Positions 1 to 10,366 of a DNA stretch of 64,000 nucleotides are shown here, in pieces; position 1 is the first letter of the stretch, and each line of letters starts with the position of its first letter. Location: the NCBI GenBank assembly GCA_022559845.1, contig CM040126.1:143352064-143416063 (forward strand). Reading direction: 5' to 3'. The DNA is from Amorphophallus konjac. Taxonomy: Eukaryota > Streptophyta > Magnoliopsida > Alismatales > Araceae. The translations under genes and the position numbers were made by a program. Below the pieces are notes generated by a model. The model was not told the origin of the DNA, searched no databases, and saw only the letters and a program-made list of their open reading frames with translations.

Positions 1-1298
1 TTTTCCTCATAGACCAGAGTTTGTTCTTCAATATTTGTGTTAAATTTTCTTTTCAGAACTCTGTGCTCTTTGCTAAGAGAACTAAATTTATCTAACAAAT
101 CACCATAAGCATCCTCCCAGTCATCAATTGAGAAATTTTCAAAAACGTTTATTACCTCCTCTTCACTATTTGCCATAAGGCAAAATCCATCTTCATATTC
201 TTCGGAGGAAGCATCTTCGGGATCTTCTTCTTCCTCGCTCCATGTGCAGACCATCGCCTGTGACTTGTTCTTCTTCTGCACCTTTATGTTTTTCTTCTGA
301 AGATAAGGACCCTTCTTCTGGAGGTCTGGGCATTCGCCTCTCATGTGTCCCTGTTTGTTACAATTAAAACAAGTCAGTTTCTTAGGATTTCTATCCCTGT
401 AACTGGTAAATTCAGCATTCTTGTTAAAGGGTCGTGGCTTCTTCTTCCTAAAGGTCTTTCCCTTTTTCTTCAAAAATTTTCTGAACTGTCTAGTGAGCAT
501 TGTCTGCTCCTCCTGGTCGAGATTTGATAAACCTTCAAGCTCGGACTCAGACTCGGGGCTACTGCTGCTGCTCCCACTGTTACTACCCTTGTTGCGGGAA
601 GCTCTTAGAGCTACATTTTTACCCTTCCTCTCACTTCCTTCTCCACCTCCTTGGAAATTCATCTCATAGGTCATCAGGGATCCTATGAGTTCATTCACAG
701 TTAAGACAGTCAAATCTTTTGACTCCTCAATCATAGTGGCCTTAGTGTGCCATGCCGGGGATAAAGATCTAAGGATTTTCCTGACTATATCTGCCTCAGC
801 AAGATCCTTCCCTAGCCCTTTAAGAGTGTTAGTGATCAAGGATAACCTGGCATACATTTCGGTTATATTCTCATCTGCATTCATCTTAAACATTTCATAT
901 TTAGAAGTGTAGAGGTTTACCTTCGAGGCTTTCACTTGAGCTGTACCTTCATAGATCAATTGCAGCTCATCCCACATTCGCTTGGCAGTTCTGTATGCAG
1001 ATATACGAGCAGATTCCTCTGGATGAACAGCACACTGGATTATGTTCAGCGCCGTCCAGTTGAGTGACGAGAGCTTCACATGATCATCTGTCCAAGCATC
1101 CTCGTTTGGTGGCAGCTCATATGGCCCCACCGTGATTACTCTCCACAATTTATGACTCTGAACTCTGATTAACACTTCCATCCTGTTCTTCCAAAACAGA
1201 TAGTTACTACCATCGAAATAGGGAGGGCGACTAATGGATTGACCTTCGGCCATGAAGGTTCTAGGACCACCACCATTTCCTTGACCGTTCGTCCACAT
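1..1298 (-). CDS. copia gag polyprotein (5' part, runs off the window)
   Basis: This is the start of a Ty1/copia gag-pol reading frame. It would make the capsid protein that packages the element's RNA. The frame is open from an ATG at 1298 (a second in-frame ATG is at 1253) to the left edge, about 432 codons. After the second Met the N-terminus has the usual plant copia gag opening (Pro-Pro-Tyr-Phe-Asp-Gly, then Tyr-x-x-Trp-Lys), followed by the UBN2-type helical region. A CCHC zinc knuckle lies at about 331-372 (CFNCNKQGHMRGEC), flanked by Lys-rich and then Asp/Glu/Ser-rich stretches. It lies just downstream of the primer-binding site and LTR, in the same orientation. Seen: an intact frame with no stop. 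Inferred: SIRE/Maximus lineage, from gag style, long LTR and LTR end. Protease, integrase and RT would lie outside the window. Confidence 0.88.
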   Translation of the reverse strand, partial: MWTNGQGNGGGPRTFMAEGQSISRPPYFDGSNYLFWKNRMEVLIRVQSHKLWRVITVGPYELPPNEDAWTDDHVKLSSLNWTALNIIQCAVHPEESARISAYRTAKRMWDELQLIYEGTAQVKASKVNLYTSKYEMFKMNADENITEMYARLSLITNTLKGLGKDLAEADIVRKILRSLSPAWHTKATMIEESKDLTVLTVNELIGSLMTYEMNFQGGGEGSERKGKNVALRASRNKGSNSGSSSSSPESESELEGLSNLDQEEQTMLTRQFRKFLKKKGKTFRKKKPRPFNKNAEFTSYRDRNPKKLTCFNCNKQGHMRGECPDLQKKGPYLQKKNIKVQKKNKSQAMVCTWSEEEEDPEDASSEEYEDGFCLMANSEEEVINVFENFSIDDWEDAYGDLLDKFSSLSKEHRVLKRKFNTNIEEQTLVYEE

Positions 1299-1309
1299 GG
1301 CGTAAACCT

Positions 1310-1321
1310 GCTCTGATACCA
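1310..1321 (-). other. primer-binding site, initiator-Met tRNA
   Basis: On the minus strand this reads TGGTATCAGAGC, the standard plant retrotransposon primer site complementary to the 3' end of tRNA-iMet. It starts two bases after the LTR end. It fixes the element as minus-strand and its 5' LTR as the block at 1324-3670. Confidence 0.92.
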
Positions 1322-2190
1322 AATGTTAGCGCAGCAAGAGTGATATAGAGGGGGGGATGAATAGATCACTCCCAATTTGTAGAAACTTAAGCGGAATATA
1401 TTTTCTACTGCTAACGCACCTCCTTAAATCGTACACAGAGGGATGTAAATGAGAATGAAGAGCGAATCACATGGAAGCAAAGAGCCGAGCAGATGAAGAG
1501 CGTAGAGAACAATAGCAAACCACAAAGGAGGCACTCAGTTTTTTAGGTTGTTCGATTGTAGTCCGCAATCTACATCCACCCCTCACTCCAACTAGAGTGA
1601 GGATTCCACTAGACGATGCTAGATCAATGCAGACTCAGTCTGTGAACAACGTGCTGCCACACAGCTTGAACACCAAGGGAAACAAATCCCTCAATCAAGT
1701 TCTGCCACCCACAGAACCTGAAACCTGTTCTAGCTCCCAGCTAGAACACAACCGGAGAATCCTCTCCCTTCCTCCACACACCGGAGGGAAACGGTTAATG
1801 ACAGCCAGTCACTAACACCACCAGAGATCACCGATCTCTTTTCCTCTGCAACACAGAGGGAAACTGGAGTAATACTCCCTTCCTCCACACACCGGAGGGA
1901 CAACAATTCAGATCAGAATAGAAGGACGAAAAATAAACGAAAGCAAAGTGGAAAACAAAAAGCAATGAGAAGGAATCGGTTCTGAAACCCAATACAAATG
2001 TAGCTTCAAATGAAGCAATTCATCAATCAGCACACACTCTCTCTCTCTCTCGACCAAACTCCTCTCAGATATTGAACTCTTTTCCTTTCTCTTTCTTTCT
2101 CTCTGCACTTTTCTTTCCTTTTCTGGATCGAAGGATGTATATGCTCTCCAGGCTTCTTCTTCGATCAACCTTCATCTTAAGATGAAGGCT

Positions 2191-2202
2191 CCATTTTATA
2201 CC
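2191..2202 (-). promoter_or_regulatory. TATA box of the copia LTR
   Basis: The minus strand reads GGTATAAAATGG. The R/U5 part (1324 to about 2170) lies downstream and the repeated U3 upstream, which is the expected order for an LTR promoter. Confidence 0.65.
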
Positions 2203-2389
2203 TGGAGCAGCAGCAGGGCGCGTGTGGCTTCCACAGTTCCCGCCCTAAGAGTTCGGACTACGTGGCAGCATCCAGCTGGCTGTCAGACCACGTGTCCTCA
2301 TCTGGGTATTTTCCTTATCCTCGAATCACGTGCCCAGCACCAGTACGCTCAGCAACTGGAGGTAGATGGCATCACCTCACTTGCTCCAA

Positions 2390-2860
2390 AGAGTTGACGC
2401 AGTCATCAGAAATCTTCAAACTTCTTAACCGCTGCGTCGACTCCATCAGCCTATTGCGTTGACGCAACGGTATCGGCAGTCCAGTGTTCAAGTCTTCAAC
2501 AGATAGGCGAGCTGCGTCGACGTTATCAGCATATTACGTTGACGTATTGAAGGCATCCAGAGATAAGTCGTCCCTTTCTTGGACTGCTGCGTCGACGCTG
2601 CCAGTTGGTGGCGTTGACGCACGAACGTGTACATTTCTATACTGGCATCTCTTAAGCCGCTGCGTCGACGCTGCTTGTTGATGGCATTGACGCAGTGGAA
2701 GATTTCCTGAAGGCTTCATTGCTTGTAAGAGTCTCTGTTTCTTTAACTGCTGCGTCGACGCTGCTTGCTTGTGGCGTTGATGCAATAGAAGACGACGTGA
2801 AAGCTTCGTCTACTGATGCGTGGACGCTTTAAGCTTCAGGCGTCGACCCTGCTCCCTTCA
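2390..2860 (-). repeat. U3 minisatellite, TGCGTCGACG / GTTGACGCA pairs
   Basis: About seven copies of a CTGCGTCGACG-like motif alternate with about six copies of a GCGTTGACGCA-like motif (for example near 2395, 2430, 2457, 2515, 2538, 2588, 2662, 2749). The two motifs are nearly reverse complements, so each pair can fold. They lie upstream of the LTR TATA box. Confidence 0.7.
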
Positions 2861-2874
2861 GCAACAAGAAAGAA

Positions 2875-3535
2875 GTGTATAGACTTAGTGTTAACGTTGA
2901 GCTCAATGTACAGACTCAATCAAATGAGGAGTTTCCAGTGTATGGACTTGCAATTCAAACAACAATGAATAGACTTTAGAGAAATGAAGTCTAGTGTATA
3001 GACATGGAGAGCTGTTCAATGTGTTGGGTTGGCGTTGTATAGACTTGGCTTTGAGCAATTGGGCTGAAGGCAATGTGCAGACTATGCGATGTATAGACTT
3101 TGCCCAAGGAGCCGAATGTATAGACTTCGCCACAGTCTAATGAACATACTTTGCAGAAGAGAACGAGCCAAGGTGTAGACTTCAAAAGAAGCAGTCCGAT
3201 GTACAGACTTCAAGGAGTCTTGACAACGGACGCTGTTCAGACTTTGCAAACATGAGACGATGTATAGACATTAAGCTTGACACTCCAATGTATAGAGTTG
3301 AGGATTGGAAGGATGTATAGGGTTGAGCTGAACTGATTTTTGCAAAGTACAGACTTAGTTGGTCGGGCAGTGTACAGACTTGAAATTCTAATGCCAGTGT
3401 GTAGACTTCAGTTAGAAGGTTCCCGATGTACAGACTTGAAGGAGTCATGCCAAAGAACAGATGAGTCGACGCATCAGCAAGGTTGGGTCGACCCACTGCT
3501 GTCAAAACCAGCTAAGCAAAGTGTAGATAAAATCA
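2875..3535 (-). repeat. U3 minisatellite, TGTATAGACTT motif
   Basis: At least eighteen degenerate copies of TGTAYAGACTT on the plus strand are spaced 20-60 bases apart (for example near 2876, 2907, 2995, 3036, 3088, 3118, 3199, 3261, 3373, 3427). The sequence between copies varies, so this is a repeated short word and not a clean tandem array. Confidence 0.7.
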
Positions 3536-4119
3536 TAATAGCATGCTTATCTGACACCCAAATAAACTATACTTACTCACATGATGAAACAACATTAATC
3601 TAAACATAGAGGATTGATTTATAGTGTGAGACATCATCAAAACCATCATCAAAACCATAGGGATTCAACATCTGTTAATCTAATTCTTCTACCCTGGAGC
3701 CCGAACCTAAAGGCCGGAACCTGGAGGAGCTGGAGAATCTTCCTCTTATCTTCTGGAAGCACCGTACCAGAGCTCCCCTCTGCTAGAGCACCCACCTGCC
3801 CTCTCCGATCCTGAACCTCCTCCCCCAAAACCCATGTTGGAACCCCTCCCCCTCCCAGACGTTGACCGACCTCCCCCTCCCGGATCTAGAACCCCCGCCC
3901 TCCCTGATGATCCCCAAGCTAAAAATGGCAATGGTGGACGTGCAGCGGTGGTGGAGACTCCGACGGACAGGCACTGGCGATGGTGGTGGCGCGGTGGGCA
4001 GGGAGAGTTTTACAGACTTAGGGAGAGGGAGGGGGCTTACCAGATCGGAGAGGATGGCGTGGAGGATGGCGACAAGGGACACCGGCAGTGACGATGAGGA
4101 TGGCTTCGACGGGGACGAT

Positions 4120-4300
4120 GACGAAGGCTTGGACGGCGATGGCAAGGGCAGCTCCGGCGGCGATGCTGACGATGAGGACGGCGTCGACGGCGATGGCGAG
4201 GGGGGCTCTGCGGGCAACGCAGACGATGAGGACGGCTTCGACGGCGATGGCGAGGGGGACTCTGCGGGCAACGCCGACGATGAGTATGGCTCGATCTGCG
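4120..4300 (+). repeat. 54-bp tandem repeat, about three copies
   Basis: Units begin at about 4135, 4189 and 4243 and share GGCGATGGCRAGGG and GACGATGAGGACGGC. The unit is a multiple of three, so it keeps several frames open: an acidic Asp/Gly-rich frame on the plus strand and a Ser/Pro-rich frame on the minus strand. Both look like by-products of the repeat, so I do not call a gene. Confidence 0.7.
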
Positions 4301-4680
4301 ATGGCGTGTGTGGCACCGGCAGTATCTCCTCGGTAGGGAGATGGTCGAAAGAGAGAGTGAGAGGGAGATCTAGCGGGCCAAGGGTTCATGAATGGGGAAA
4401 GTGAGGGGGAGAGCGGGGCAAGGGTTCGTGAATGGGGGAAAGGGTGGAAGGGTTTGCGATGACTAGAAAAAAACTTTTCACATGGATTTCAAACGGACCA
4501 TTTTTGTCTTAAATTTCACACTTATTTCAGATGGATACAGTTCCGTCTGATATTACAGACGTAAATTATGATGAAATACCTATCCGTCGCATGGATTGGA
4601 TATTTTAGAATTTCGTATGAAATTGAGACTTTATTTCAGATGGAAATAATCCGTGTGAAATGTCCATCTGAAATCATGCA

Positions 4681-4693
4681 TTTTCTTGTAGTG
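4681..4693 (-). repeat. CACTA terminal inverted repeat
   Basis: This 13-base terminus reads CACTACAAGAAAA on the minus strand. Directly beyond it the disrupted gypsy gag sequence begins. Confidence 0.75.
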
Positions 4694-6755
4694 CTGGTTT
4701 CTTTGTGCACCCGTAATGGGGTCTGCTTCTTTTTATTGTTGGTCGGCCTTTGGATAACCATCTGAGGGGATATTTCATGCTAGATCGGGGTTATAACAGA
4801 CATAGTTGGCCGAGGCGTAACGCCATGAATCTGCACTCCCGGAGTTGGGCGGGATGTCGGCCTCCTTCTTGTCTTCATCGACACTATTTGCAAGTTCTCC
4901 TGATCCTTTGCAGTGGCCAAGATAAACACCTCATATGTGTGCTTTGTAAAAGCTTTTGACACCTCTTTAGGCAATTGCTGGCATAAGGATACCATATTGA
5001 CTGCTACCCCCAGAGTAGGCATTTCGTAAGGGCGTGGAGGATCAACCTTATATTCGCCCATCTGCAGATCCCCCTTCTTGATAAGACCTTCAATGATATT
5101 TTTGAATACGTAGCAATCTTCAATGGGGTGCCCAAGCATCTGGTGGTATGGGCAGAAGTGAGGATCATCTTTCCGCCTGGCATTGTCTGGCCTCTTCGGC
5201 TCTGGGAGGGTAACCTTATTGTATTTAGTGGCCCATTCGAACAGGACCCGTGTCTTATCCTTAGGGAAGGAATATAGCTTCTTCATCTTGACTCGTAAGG
5301 AGGTTCCTTCTTGCCCCTCAGTCGGCTTGGTAGGAGGAGGGTTGACAACCCCTTTATCCTTTTCCTTTTGCTATTCAAATGCCATGAAATTGACCGTGTG
5401 AACTTCCTTAGGCGCTGGCCTTTTATCCATCGGTCTAGCCTTCTGGCTTGAAGAAGCAAGGGTTGAAGAGTATCTGGAGAAGAAGGCCTCCATTTCTGCC
5501 ACCACATTATTTAATCGATCGAAGGACCTAATTTTGATTCAAATCATCTTTTCCAGGACCTCCCTTTTCAAGTTTTGCTTGCATATCTGCACTACATCTT
5601 CTTGATGGGGTGGGTGCCTACACTTCATGTTGAGGTTCGGCCACCTTTTAATGTATTCCAAGGCTGTTTCATCATTCCTCTGCCTAGATGCATAAAGTTC
5701 AACCACGATCACCTCCCTTTCGACAACGTGGAATCTTTCTCTGAACTTGCGTTGCATATCTGGCCAATCAGTGATAGATCCAGCCGGTAAGTTCGAGTAC
5801 CACTCAAAAGCGAGTCCTGTTAGCGAGGACCAGAAGAATTTTAGTAAGTAGGACTCATCAGTCGCCAGATCTCCCATCAGATTGATGTAATAAGCTATAT
5901 GTTCCTTTGGTGATCCTTGCCTGTTGAATTTGTCAAACTTTGGTGGCTTGTTGACACCAGGGGGCAACCTCTTGGCAGCATGATGGACAGGGTAGGGTAC
6001 CTTGTACACCTCAAAAGAGGCATAATCATCACTGCCTCTATCACCAGCTTCATCTCGATCATTTGTTTTACTATTAGTTTATTTACTACTATCGGGTCCA
6101 TCGGATCTGGGTAGAAATTGGCATGTTGCATCTGCGGCGTGGTCAAAATCATCGCTTGAGGTGTAGCGGCAGCCCCCTGATATTAAGGAGCCGACTGTTG
6201 CATCGGGGCCATGCCCCCAGTATGACTGGGCATCGGCTAAAAGGCCACCATCTATGGTGACGCTTCGAACGCATCGGCACCTCATGGTGATGTTTCTGGA
6301 GGGACTTTAGCTTGCTTTGAGGCTGAAGCGTGCATGCTTAGCTCGCTCAGTTGTCTTTTTAGCATTTCAACTTCCCACTGATACTTCTGAAGCAGCATTA
6401 GCATAGCCGGATCATGCATGGAGGGGCAGGGAACATGACTTCCCCCTTCCAATGGAATATCAAGAGAGAGTATCGGCCTTTCGCCATCATCTCCAGTAGT
6501 GACCACATTTGTGGCCATGGCTATTGTGCTTGCTTCACCGGTGAGGGTCTACAACGCCTTAGATGCGGCCTTCCTTCTTCTCGTAAGAGGACCTGGTCTC
6601 TCGGCGAGCTTGGAGATTTCACCCAGATTTTCAGGCAGAGCCTCACAGTGGCTGGCCATTGCGGCCATATTACAGGTGTAGACTTGAAATTGCCTGCTTC
6701 TTCGCATCACCCTCCTGGCCGATTGACAAGGAAAAGTTAATCTATTAAACACCAA
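4694..6755 (-). pseudogene. Ty3/gypsy gag remnant, interrupted by the CACTA end
   Basis: A decayed gypsy gag reads right to left across several frames. At 5539-6009 there is a clear Retrotrans_gag domain, including FWSSLTGLAFEWYSNLP and a RERF motif. At 4780-5286 follows the nucleocapsid part with a CxxH-x4-GHxxxDC zinc knuckle (about 5111-5158). The upstream pieces 6282-6518 and 6549-6755 carry the gag N-terminal region. After a stop near 4778 the frame still reads as gag-like sequence up to 4694 and then breaks exactly at the CACTA terminus. Protease and RT must therefore lie beyond the inserted DNA, outside the window. The knuckle type fits non-chromovirus gypsy elements (Tat/Athila/Ogre side), but I cannot fix the lineage. 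Frameshifts and stops make it non-coding. Confidence 0.8.
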
Positions 6756-7078
6756 GAATCTGGGTGTGGTCTCTTCATTGAGGAGAGGCCCATAACACCC
6801 TGACCTCGCATCCTCTATTTTCTCTGGGTCGACTTGTTGTTCTCGACCTTCTTCTGTAGCATTGACAGCCTCCAGTAGCCGCTGTCTACCTAAGGAGTTA
6901 TTCCTGAGGCCATGGAAGTATCCTCGTATAGCCTAGGTAACGTCATCTCACCCGTCAGCGGGCCATGGAAGTTATTCCCGAGGCCATGGAAGTATCCCGA
7001 TGGCACCCTCACACCAGTCAGAGGTCTATAAGCGAACCGCCCTCATTGGGCTATCCGACCATAATTTCTGTCATGCAG
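6756..7078. other. intervening sequence with a short duplicated word
   Basis: No gene is recognised. A phrase around CCATGGAAGTATCC with GAGGCCATGGAAG occurs twice (near 6909 and 6983), with CCATGGAAGTTATTCC at 6964. This looks like a local duplication in the leader of the gypsy remnant. Confidence 0.4.
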
Positions 7079-7343
7079 TCAAATGTTTGCTTGTCGAATG
7101 CGGGTCTGGGAAGTTGGCTTATGAGACGCCCATACCGGCATCTCAGACTCTTCTTCTTGTATCTCTTTCCTTCTTTCAAATCTCTCGACCATGACAAGTT
7201 CTGGTCGAGGCTGTGTTGGGGCCCGCACCTGCTTGGGCACCCAAACTTGCTTGAATTTGGTTGGCTTTGGGGCCAACCCACTCCTCACCTTGGACCCAAC
7301 ATGATCTGTCTTGTCTTGGGCCAGCGCTTGAAATGAGTTGCAT
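7079..7343 (-). pseudogene. unidentified reading frame, downstream half (split by family A)
   Basis: An open minus-strand frame of about 88 codons up to the insertion site. It is Lys/Gln/Pro-rich, with NSFQALAQDK and a KFKQVWVPKQ motif, then Glu-rich. Removing the 7349-18233 element and one ACTGG copy joins it in frame to the feature at 18239-18538. I do not recognise the family. It could be the leader frame of the gypsy remnant at 4694-6755, since Tat/Ogre-type elements can carry an extra ORF before gag, or it could be a separate element's gag-like protein. Confidence 0.45.
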
Positions 7344-7348
7344 ACTGG
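7344..7348. repeat. target-site duplication ACTGG (left)
   Basis: Five bases directly before the left LTR, identical to 18234-18238 directly after the right LTR. Confidence 0.9.
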
Positions 7349-7563
7349 TGTAGACACGCCAAAATTGACGTTACTGTGAGTACATCTCATATTACCTTGT
7401 AATGTCCCAATTTGACCCTCAAATTAGTTCTATTTGAGTGGTTTTTCTCACTTTTCTTGGATTTCTCCTTTTTTTCACCCTTTTCTTATTTTTTCCTATT
7501 TTCCCCTATTTTTCTGGATTTTTCTGGATTTTCTGGGCTTTTTTTCCCTATTTTTCAGAAATA

Positions 7564-8160
7564 ACGACTTGATCTGGGGCGTCTTTTAAATAACGACTTA
7601 TACATGGGCGTTTCTTAAAAAATTGACGACTATACTGGAGGGCGTCCATTCTTTCAAATTTCCATTTTTTTGGATTTTTCTGGGAATTTTTCAGAATTTT
7701 TTGGGAATTAACGACTTAACCATGGGCGTTACTTTGAATTTGAAAAGAATAAAAAAATCAAAAATTGAATTCACGCCTTACACACGGTCGTCACTTTTTC
7801 AAATTATTTTTTTAATATTATTTTCCACTCTCTTCCAGAGGTGATTTGGTGGCCTTCCGGGTGTCAGAAAAATTCACAAAAATAGTCGTTGGAATCAGGG
7901 CGACGAGATGCACCTCCACCTAAAAAATGGGAAAATAATATTGAGAAATGAAAAATGGCCCTATTTTGAATATTTTAAATTAACGTTTTTTGTTAGGGCG
8001 TTTTTTAATTAACGTCTTTGATTCAGACGTGTTTCACAATTTTTCAAATAAATTCCAAAATTTGATTTTTGAATTAACGCCCTGATATAAGTCGTGTTTT
8101 TAAAAGACGCCCTCTGGCAGGTCGTCAATTCTTGAATTGACGCCCTGGTCCAGGTCGTGT
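7564..8160 (+). repeat. array of ACGCC...GGCGT micro-hairpins in the left LTR
   Basis: About ten units of the form ACGnCnT - short loop - AGnnCGT, each roughly 20 bases, separated by AT-rich spacers such as GTTTTTAAA and TTGAATT. Starts are near 7564, 7593, 7625, 7710, 7775, 7983, 8013, 8077, 8107 and 8139. Some arms are imperfect (ACGACTT against GGGCGT). The same array recurs at 16548-17147. Confidence 0.8.
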
Positions 8161-8995
8161 TTCAGTTTTGTGTTCCGAACGGACGCAGCCTTTCTCCCAG
8201 AGGATCCCTGCTTCGTTTGGGCTCTTGCCCATTCTTATCCTCCCCTATTTTGGGCTATTGCCCGTTCTTATCTCTTCCTCCTTTAGATTCTTTCCTTCTT
8301 ATCTTTTTCTACCTTATTAATAGAGCTTATGAGCTCTGTTAATCGGTTGGATTCCGAAGGCTTCTGACCCTTGGTTTTTCTTTTGTTCTTTCTTCTTCTC
8401 TTCTGTTTTTTTTCTTCTTCTATTCTTCTTCTTCTGCCGTCTTCTTCTTCTGCCGTCTTCTTCTTCTTCCCATGCTATTCTTCTTTCCCCTTCTTCTTCT
8501 GTTTTTTTATTTTCTCTTCTGTTCTCTTCTTTTTCTTCTGTTTGTTCTTCTTTTTACAGGAACCGAAGGGGCTTTTTTTTGGCTAAGGAGGAGGAGTTTC
8601 AACATCAAGTCTTCATACCTTTTGAAGCTTTCTCCCCATTGAGCATTCAAGCCAAGGAGCACCGATCACAAACAAGATTTTTTATCTCATCTCCTTTTCA
8701 CTATCTTGTATTTTTATTTAATTCATGCATGCATCATATTCTATTATTCTATTGATTTATTATTCCCAACCACGTTGAGGCTCCCCTTTAGTGCAACTCT
8801 TGCACTCTTTCCCCTATTCTATTTTGCATTCATCATACATCTCCCATCCCTTTTGCATAGGGGTTTAAGGGCAATCCCCTTAAGGTGTGTTCTTTTACAT
8901 GCTTTCATGCTCATATATTTTTATTGAATTTGATGCTACACCCACCTTGTTTCTAATTCAATTCTTTTGGTGGTATTTGTTTGTTTTGCAAGGGT

Positions 8996-9001
8996 AATAA
9001 A
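8996..9001 (+). terminator. polyadenylation signal AATAAA in the LTR
   Basis: GGGTAATAAAAGC is conserved in the left LTR, the right LTR (17981) and the diverged LTR (about 45074). It lies directly upstream of the palindrome, where the end of R would be expected. Assignment by position only. Confidence 0.45.
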
Positions 9002-9011
9002 AGCAAGAACT

Positions 9012-9039
9012 CTCTTCATCGGCCGGCCGATTTGAAGAG
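9012..9039 (+). repeat. 28-nt near-palindrome centred on TCGGCCGGCCGA
   Basis: CTCTTCA and TTTGAAGAG flank the perfect 12-bp palindrome at 9019-9030, so almost the whole 28 bases can pair. It lies 17 bases after an AATAAA (8996-9001), near the 3' part of the LTR. It is kept in the other family-A LTRs (18004-18015, 45097-45108 with one change, and inverted at about 55192-55207). Confidence 0.8.
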
Positions 9040-9250
9040 AAAGGAAGCACTCACATCCCCGCACTCCAAGGTATTTTTCGCGATCTCTCCCATGCTTTCA
9101 TTGTTATATTTTTGAGGCCTCGCGTCTCTGGCGATCACATCACAACCTCCTTTTAGCACCTCGTGCATGTTTCATCTCCACTATTGTTTATTGATTATTG
9201 CTTTTTATTAATTTCATTTGTTTAAGTGGATTTTAATTAAGATCTACAAA

Positions 9251-9268
9251 TTGGCGATCACGGTGGGA
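9251..9268 (+). other. primer-binding-site-like sequence of family A
   Basis: TTGGCGATCACGGTGGG follows the left LTR by two bases. It has the TGGCGAxxxxGxTGGGG look of gypsy primer sites that use a non-Met tRNA. I cannot name the tRNA without a search. Confidence 0.5.
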
Positions 9269-9526
9269 CACTTTATTGTTTTTCTTTGATTACCCTTTCC
9301 CCTTAGGCACCCGCGTGTGTCGTCTCCTCTTTCGCACCCTCGGTGCGTCTTCTCTTATGCCCCTCGGGCATCCTCCATTGTGCTTTGCACTCTTCCCCAA
9401 GTGATCCGTCAGTTTGTTATTTTTTTTTTAGAATTTCCACTTATTCAAAATCTTGATGAGCATGCTTCTATCTTATATTTGTTGATTGCCTGTGACTGCG
9501 AGTGCCCGTGGAGCTTTTCTGGGAAT

Positions 9527-9860
9527 TAACGCCTCACCGAGGGGCATTTTTAAATTAACGCCCCCGGCCAGGGCGTCTTATTCGTGTTGAACGCCTTCTG
9601 ACAAGGCGTCTTCTATCTTTCTCCTGGTTTTGTTGCTTGCTTGGTGAATTCACGCCCTTCTCCAGGGCGTCTTTTTCTTGCTTAGCGCCTCACATCAAGG
9701 CGTTAGTTTGGATTTGACGCCCTCCGGCAAGGGCGTCCTTTTATTGGTAGCGCCTCACACCAAGGCGCGTTTTTCACTGCCCCTGGGCCCCTCGCGTTGT
9801 TTCACGACAGTCACACTGTCGTGTCTTTGGTTAGTAGCGCCCCCTTCTAGGACGTCTTTT
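9527..9860 (+). repeat. micro-hairpin array in the leader
   Basis: Seven or more units, several with perfect 7-bp stems: 9591-9609 (ACGCCTT/AAGGCGT), 9652-9670 (ACGCCCT/AGGGCGT), 9717-9736 (ACGCCCT/AGGGCGT), plus 9558-9576 and 9685-9702. Arms change together between units. Shorter hairpins precede it at 9334-9346 (GCACC/GGTGC), about 9358 (ATGCCC/GGGCAT) and about 9377 (GTGC/GCAC). Confidence 0.8.
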
Positions 9861-10366
9861 TACTGTGGGTTTGCAGAACCCCCCCGTGGGTGACTCTTTC
9901 ATCATGATTCATGCTTATATTCATTGATTGATCATATTGTGCTGACTGGCTTAATTTACCTTGCTACATTCATTCATTTGCATTGGTTTGGGAGCCCCCT
10001 CCTCTTCATTAGGATCCACACACCCCCTTGGTGAAGGAACGACCCTCCATTGAGCATTCCGTCTCTTTGGATTGGAAATTCCTAAACCAAGCCTCCATAA
10101 GTCCCCGCACCCGTGGATTCCCTCACGGACGCCGGGCAGGTTGTACCCTTTTTGGAGTCCCGATATAGTTGGCCTAATACGTGGTGAGTGAGAGTTCCTA
10201 GTTGGCATTGAAGTGAATCATATTGAAACTAGGACTCTCCTTGTGTGAATCTTTCCAAACTTTATTAAAATTCATTAATTCACCAAGGATTAAACAAATC
10301 AAAATCACGGTAACCATTCCAACTTGTGTGCTTATTTGCATAATTATTGAGGATTTTGATTATATA

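Larger units (their letters stand above)
1324..3670 (-). repeat. 5' LTR of the SIRE-like copia element
   Basis: The minus-strand LTR ends in ...GCTAACA at 1324, directly before the primer site. It carries the C-run followed by TCTATATCACT that is typical of SIRE-type LTR ends. The outer end is placed at 3670, where the minus strand begins TGTTGAATCC; 3671-3675 would then be the target duplication. The outer end is an inference from TG/CA termini, because the partner LTR is outside the window. The LTR holds a TATA box near 2196, a CT run at 2037-2053 and two minisatellites in U3. Its length of about 2.35 kb is long for copia. Confidence 0.75.
3676..4693. mobile_element. CACTA-type DNA transposon, right-hand part
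   Basis: The block ends at 4693 with TTTTCTTGTAGTG, the reverse complement of the plant CACTA terminus CACTACAAGAAAA. The last 200 bases hold subterminal repeats of ATTTCAGATGGA / CATCTGAAAT (near 4524, 4632, 4666), as expected next to a CACTA end. No matching left terminus is in the window. The copia LTR ends at 3670, so the copia element probably landed inside this transposon. No transposase is visible. The inner part is a GC-rich low-complexity stretch. Confidence 0.7.
7349..9248 (+). repeat. left LTR of family A
   Basis: Starts TGTAGACACGCC and ends ATCTACA. Order of contents: pyrimidine-rich stretch, micro-hairpin array (7564-8160), GGGC hairpins (8219-8263), T/C-rich tract (8370-8550), AATAAA at 8996, then a GGCCGGCC palindrome at 9019-9030. 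The partner is 16335-18233. Confidence 0.93.

Noticed and set aside
2875..3535. CRISPR-like regular repeats
   Set aside because: Repeat words are degenerate and spacing is irregular. The location is an LTR U3 in a plant genome.
3783..4404. Open frames on both strands (180 and 177 codons) with Asp/Gly-rich and Ser/Pro-rich repeats
   Set aside because: Both follow from one 54-bp GC-rich repeat inside the CACTA fragment. No domain, and the composition is explained by the repeat.
8157..8586. Short frames repeated at 17142-17571
   Set aside because: They are the same LTR sequence twice, over T/C-rich tracts, not genes.
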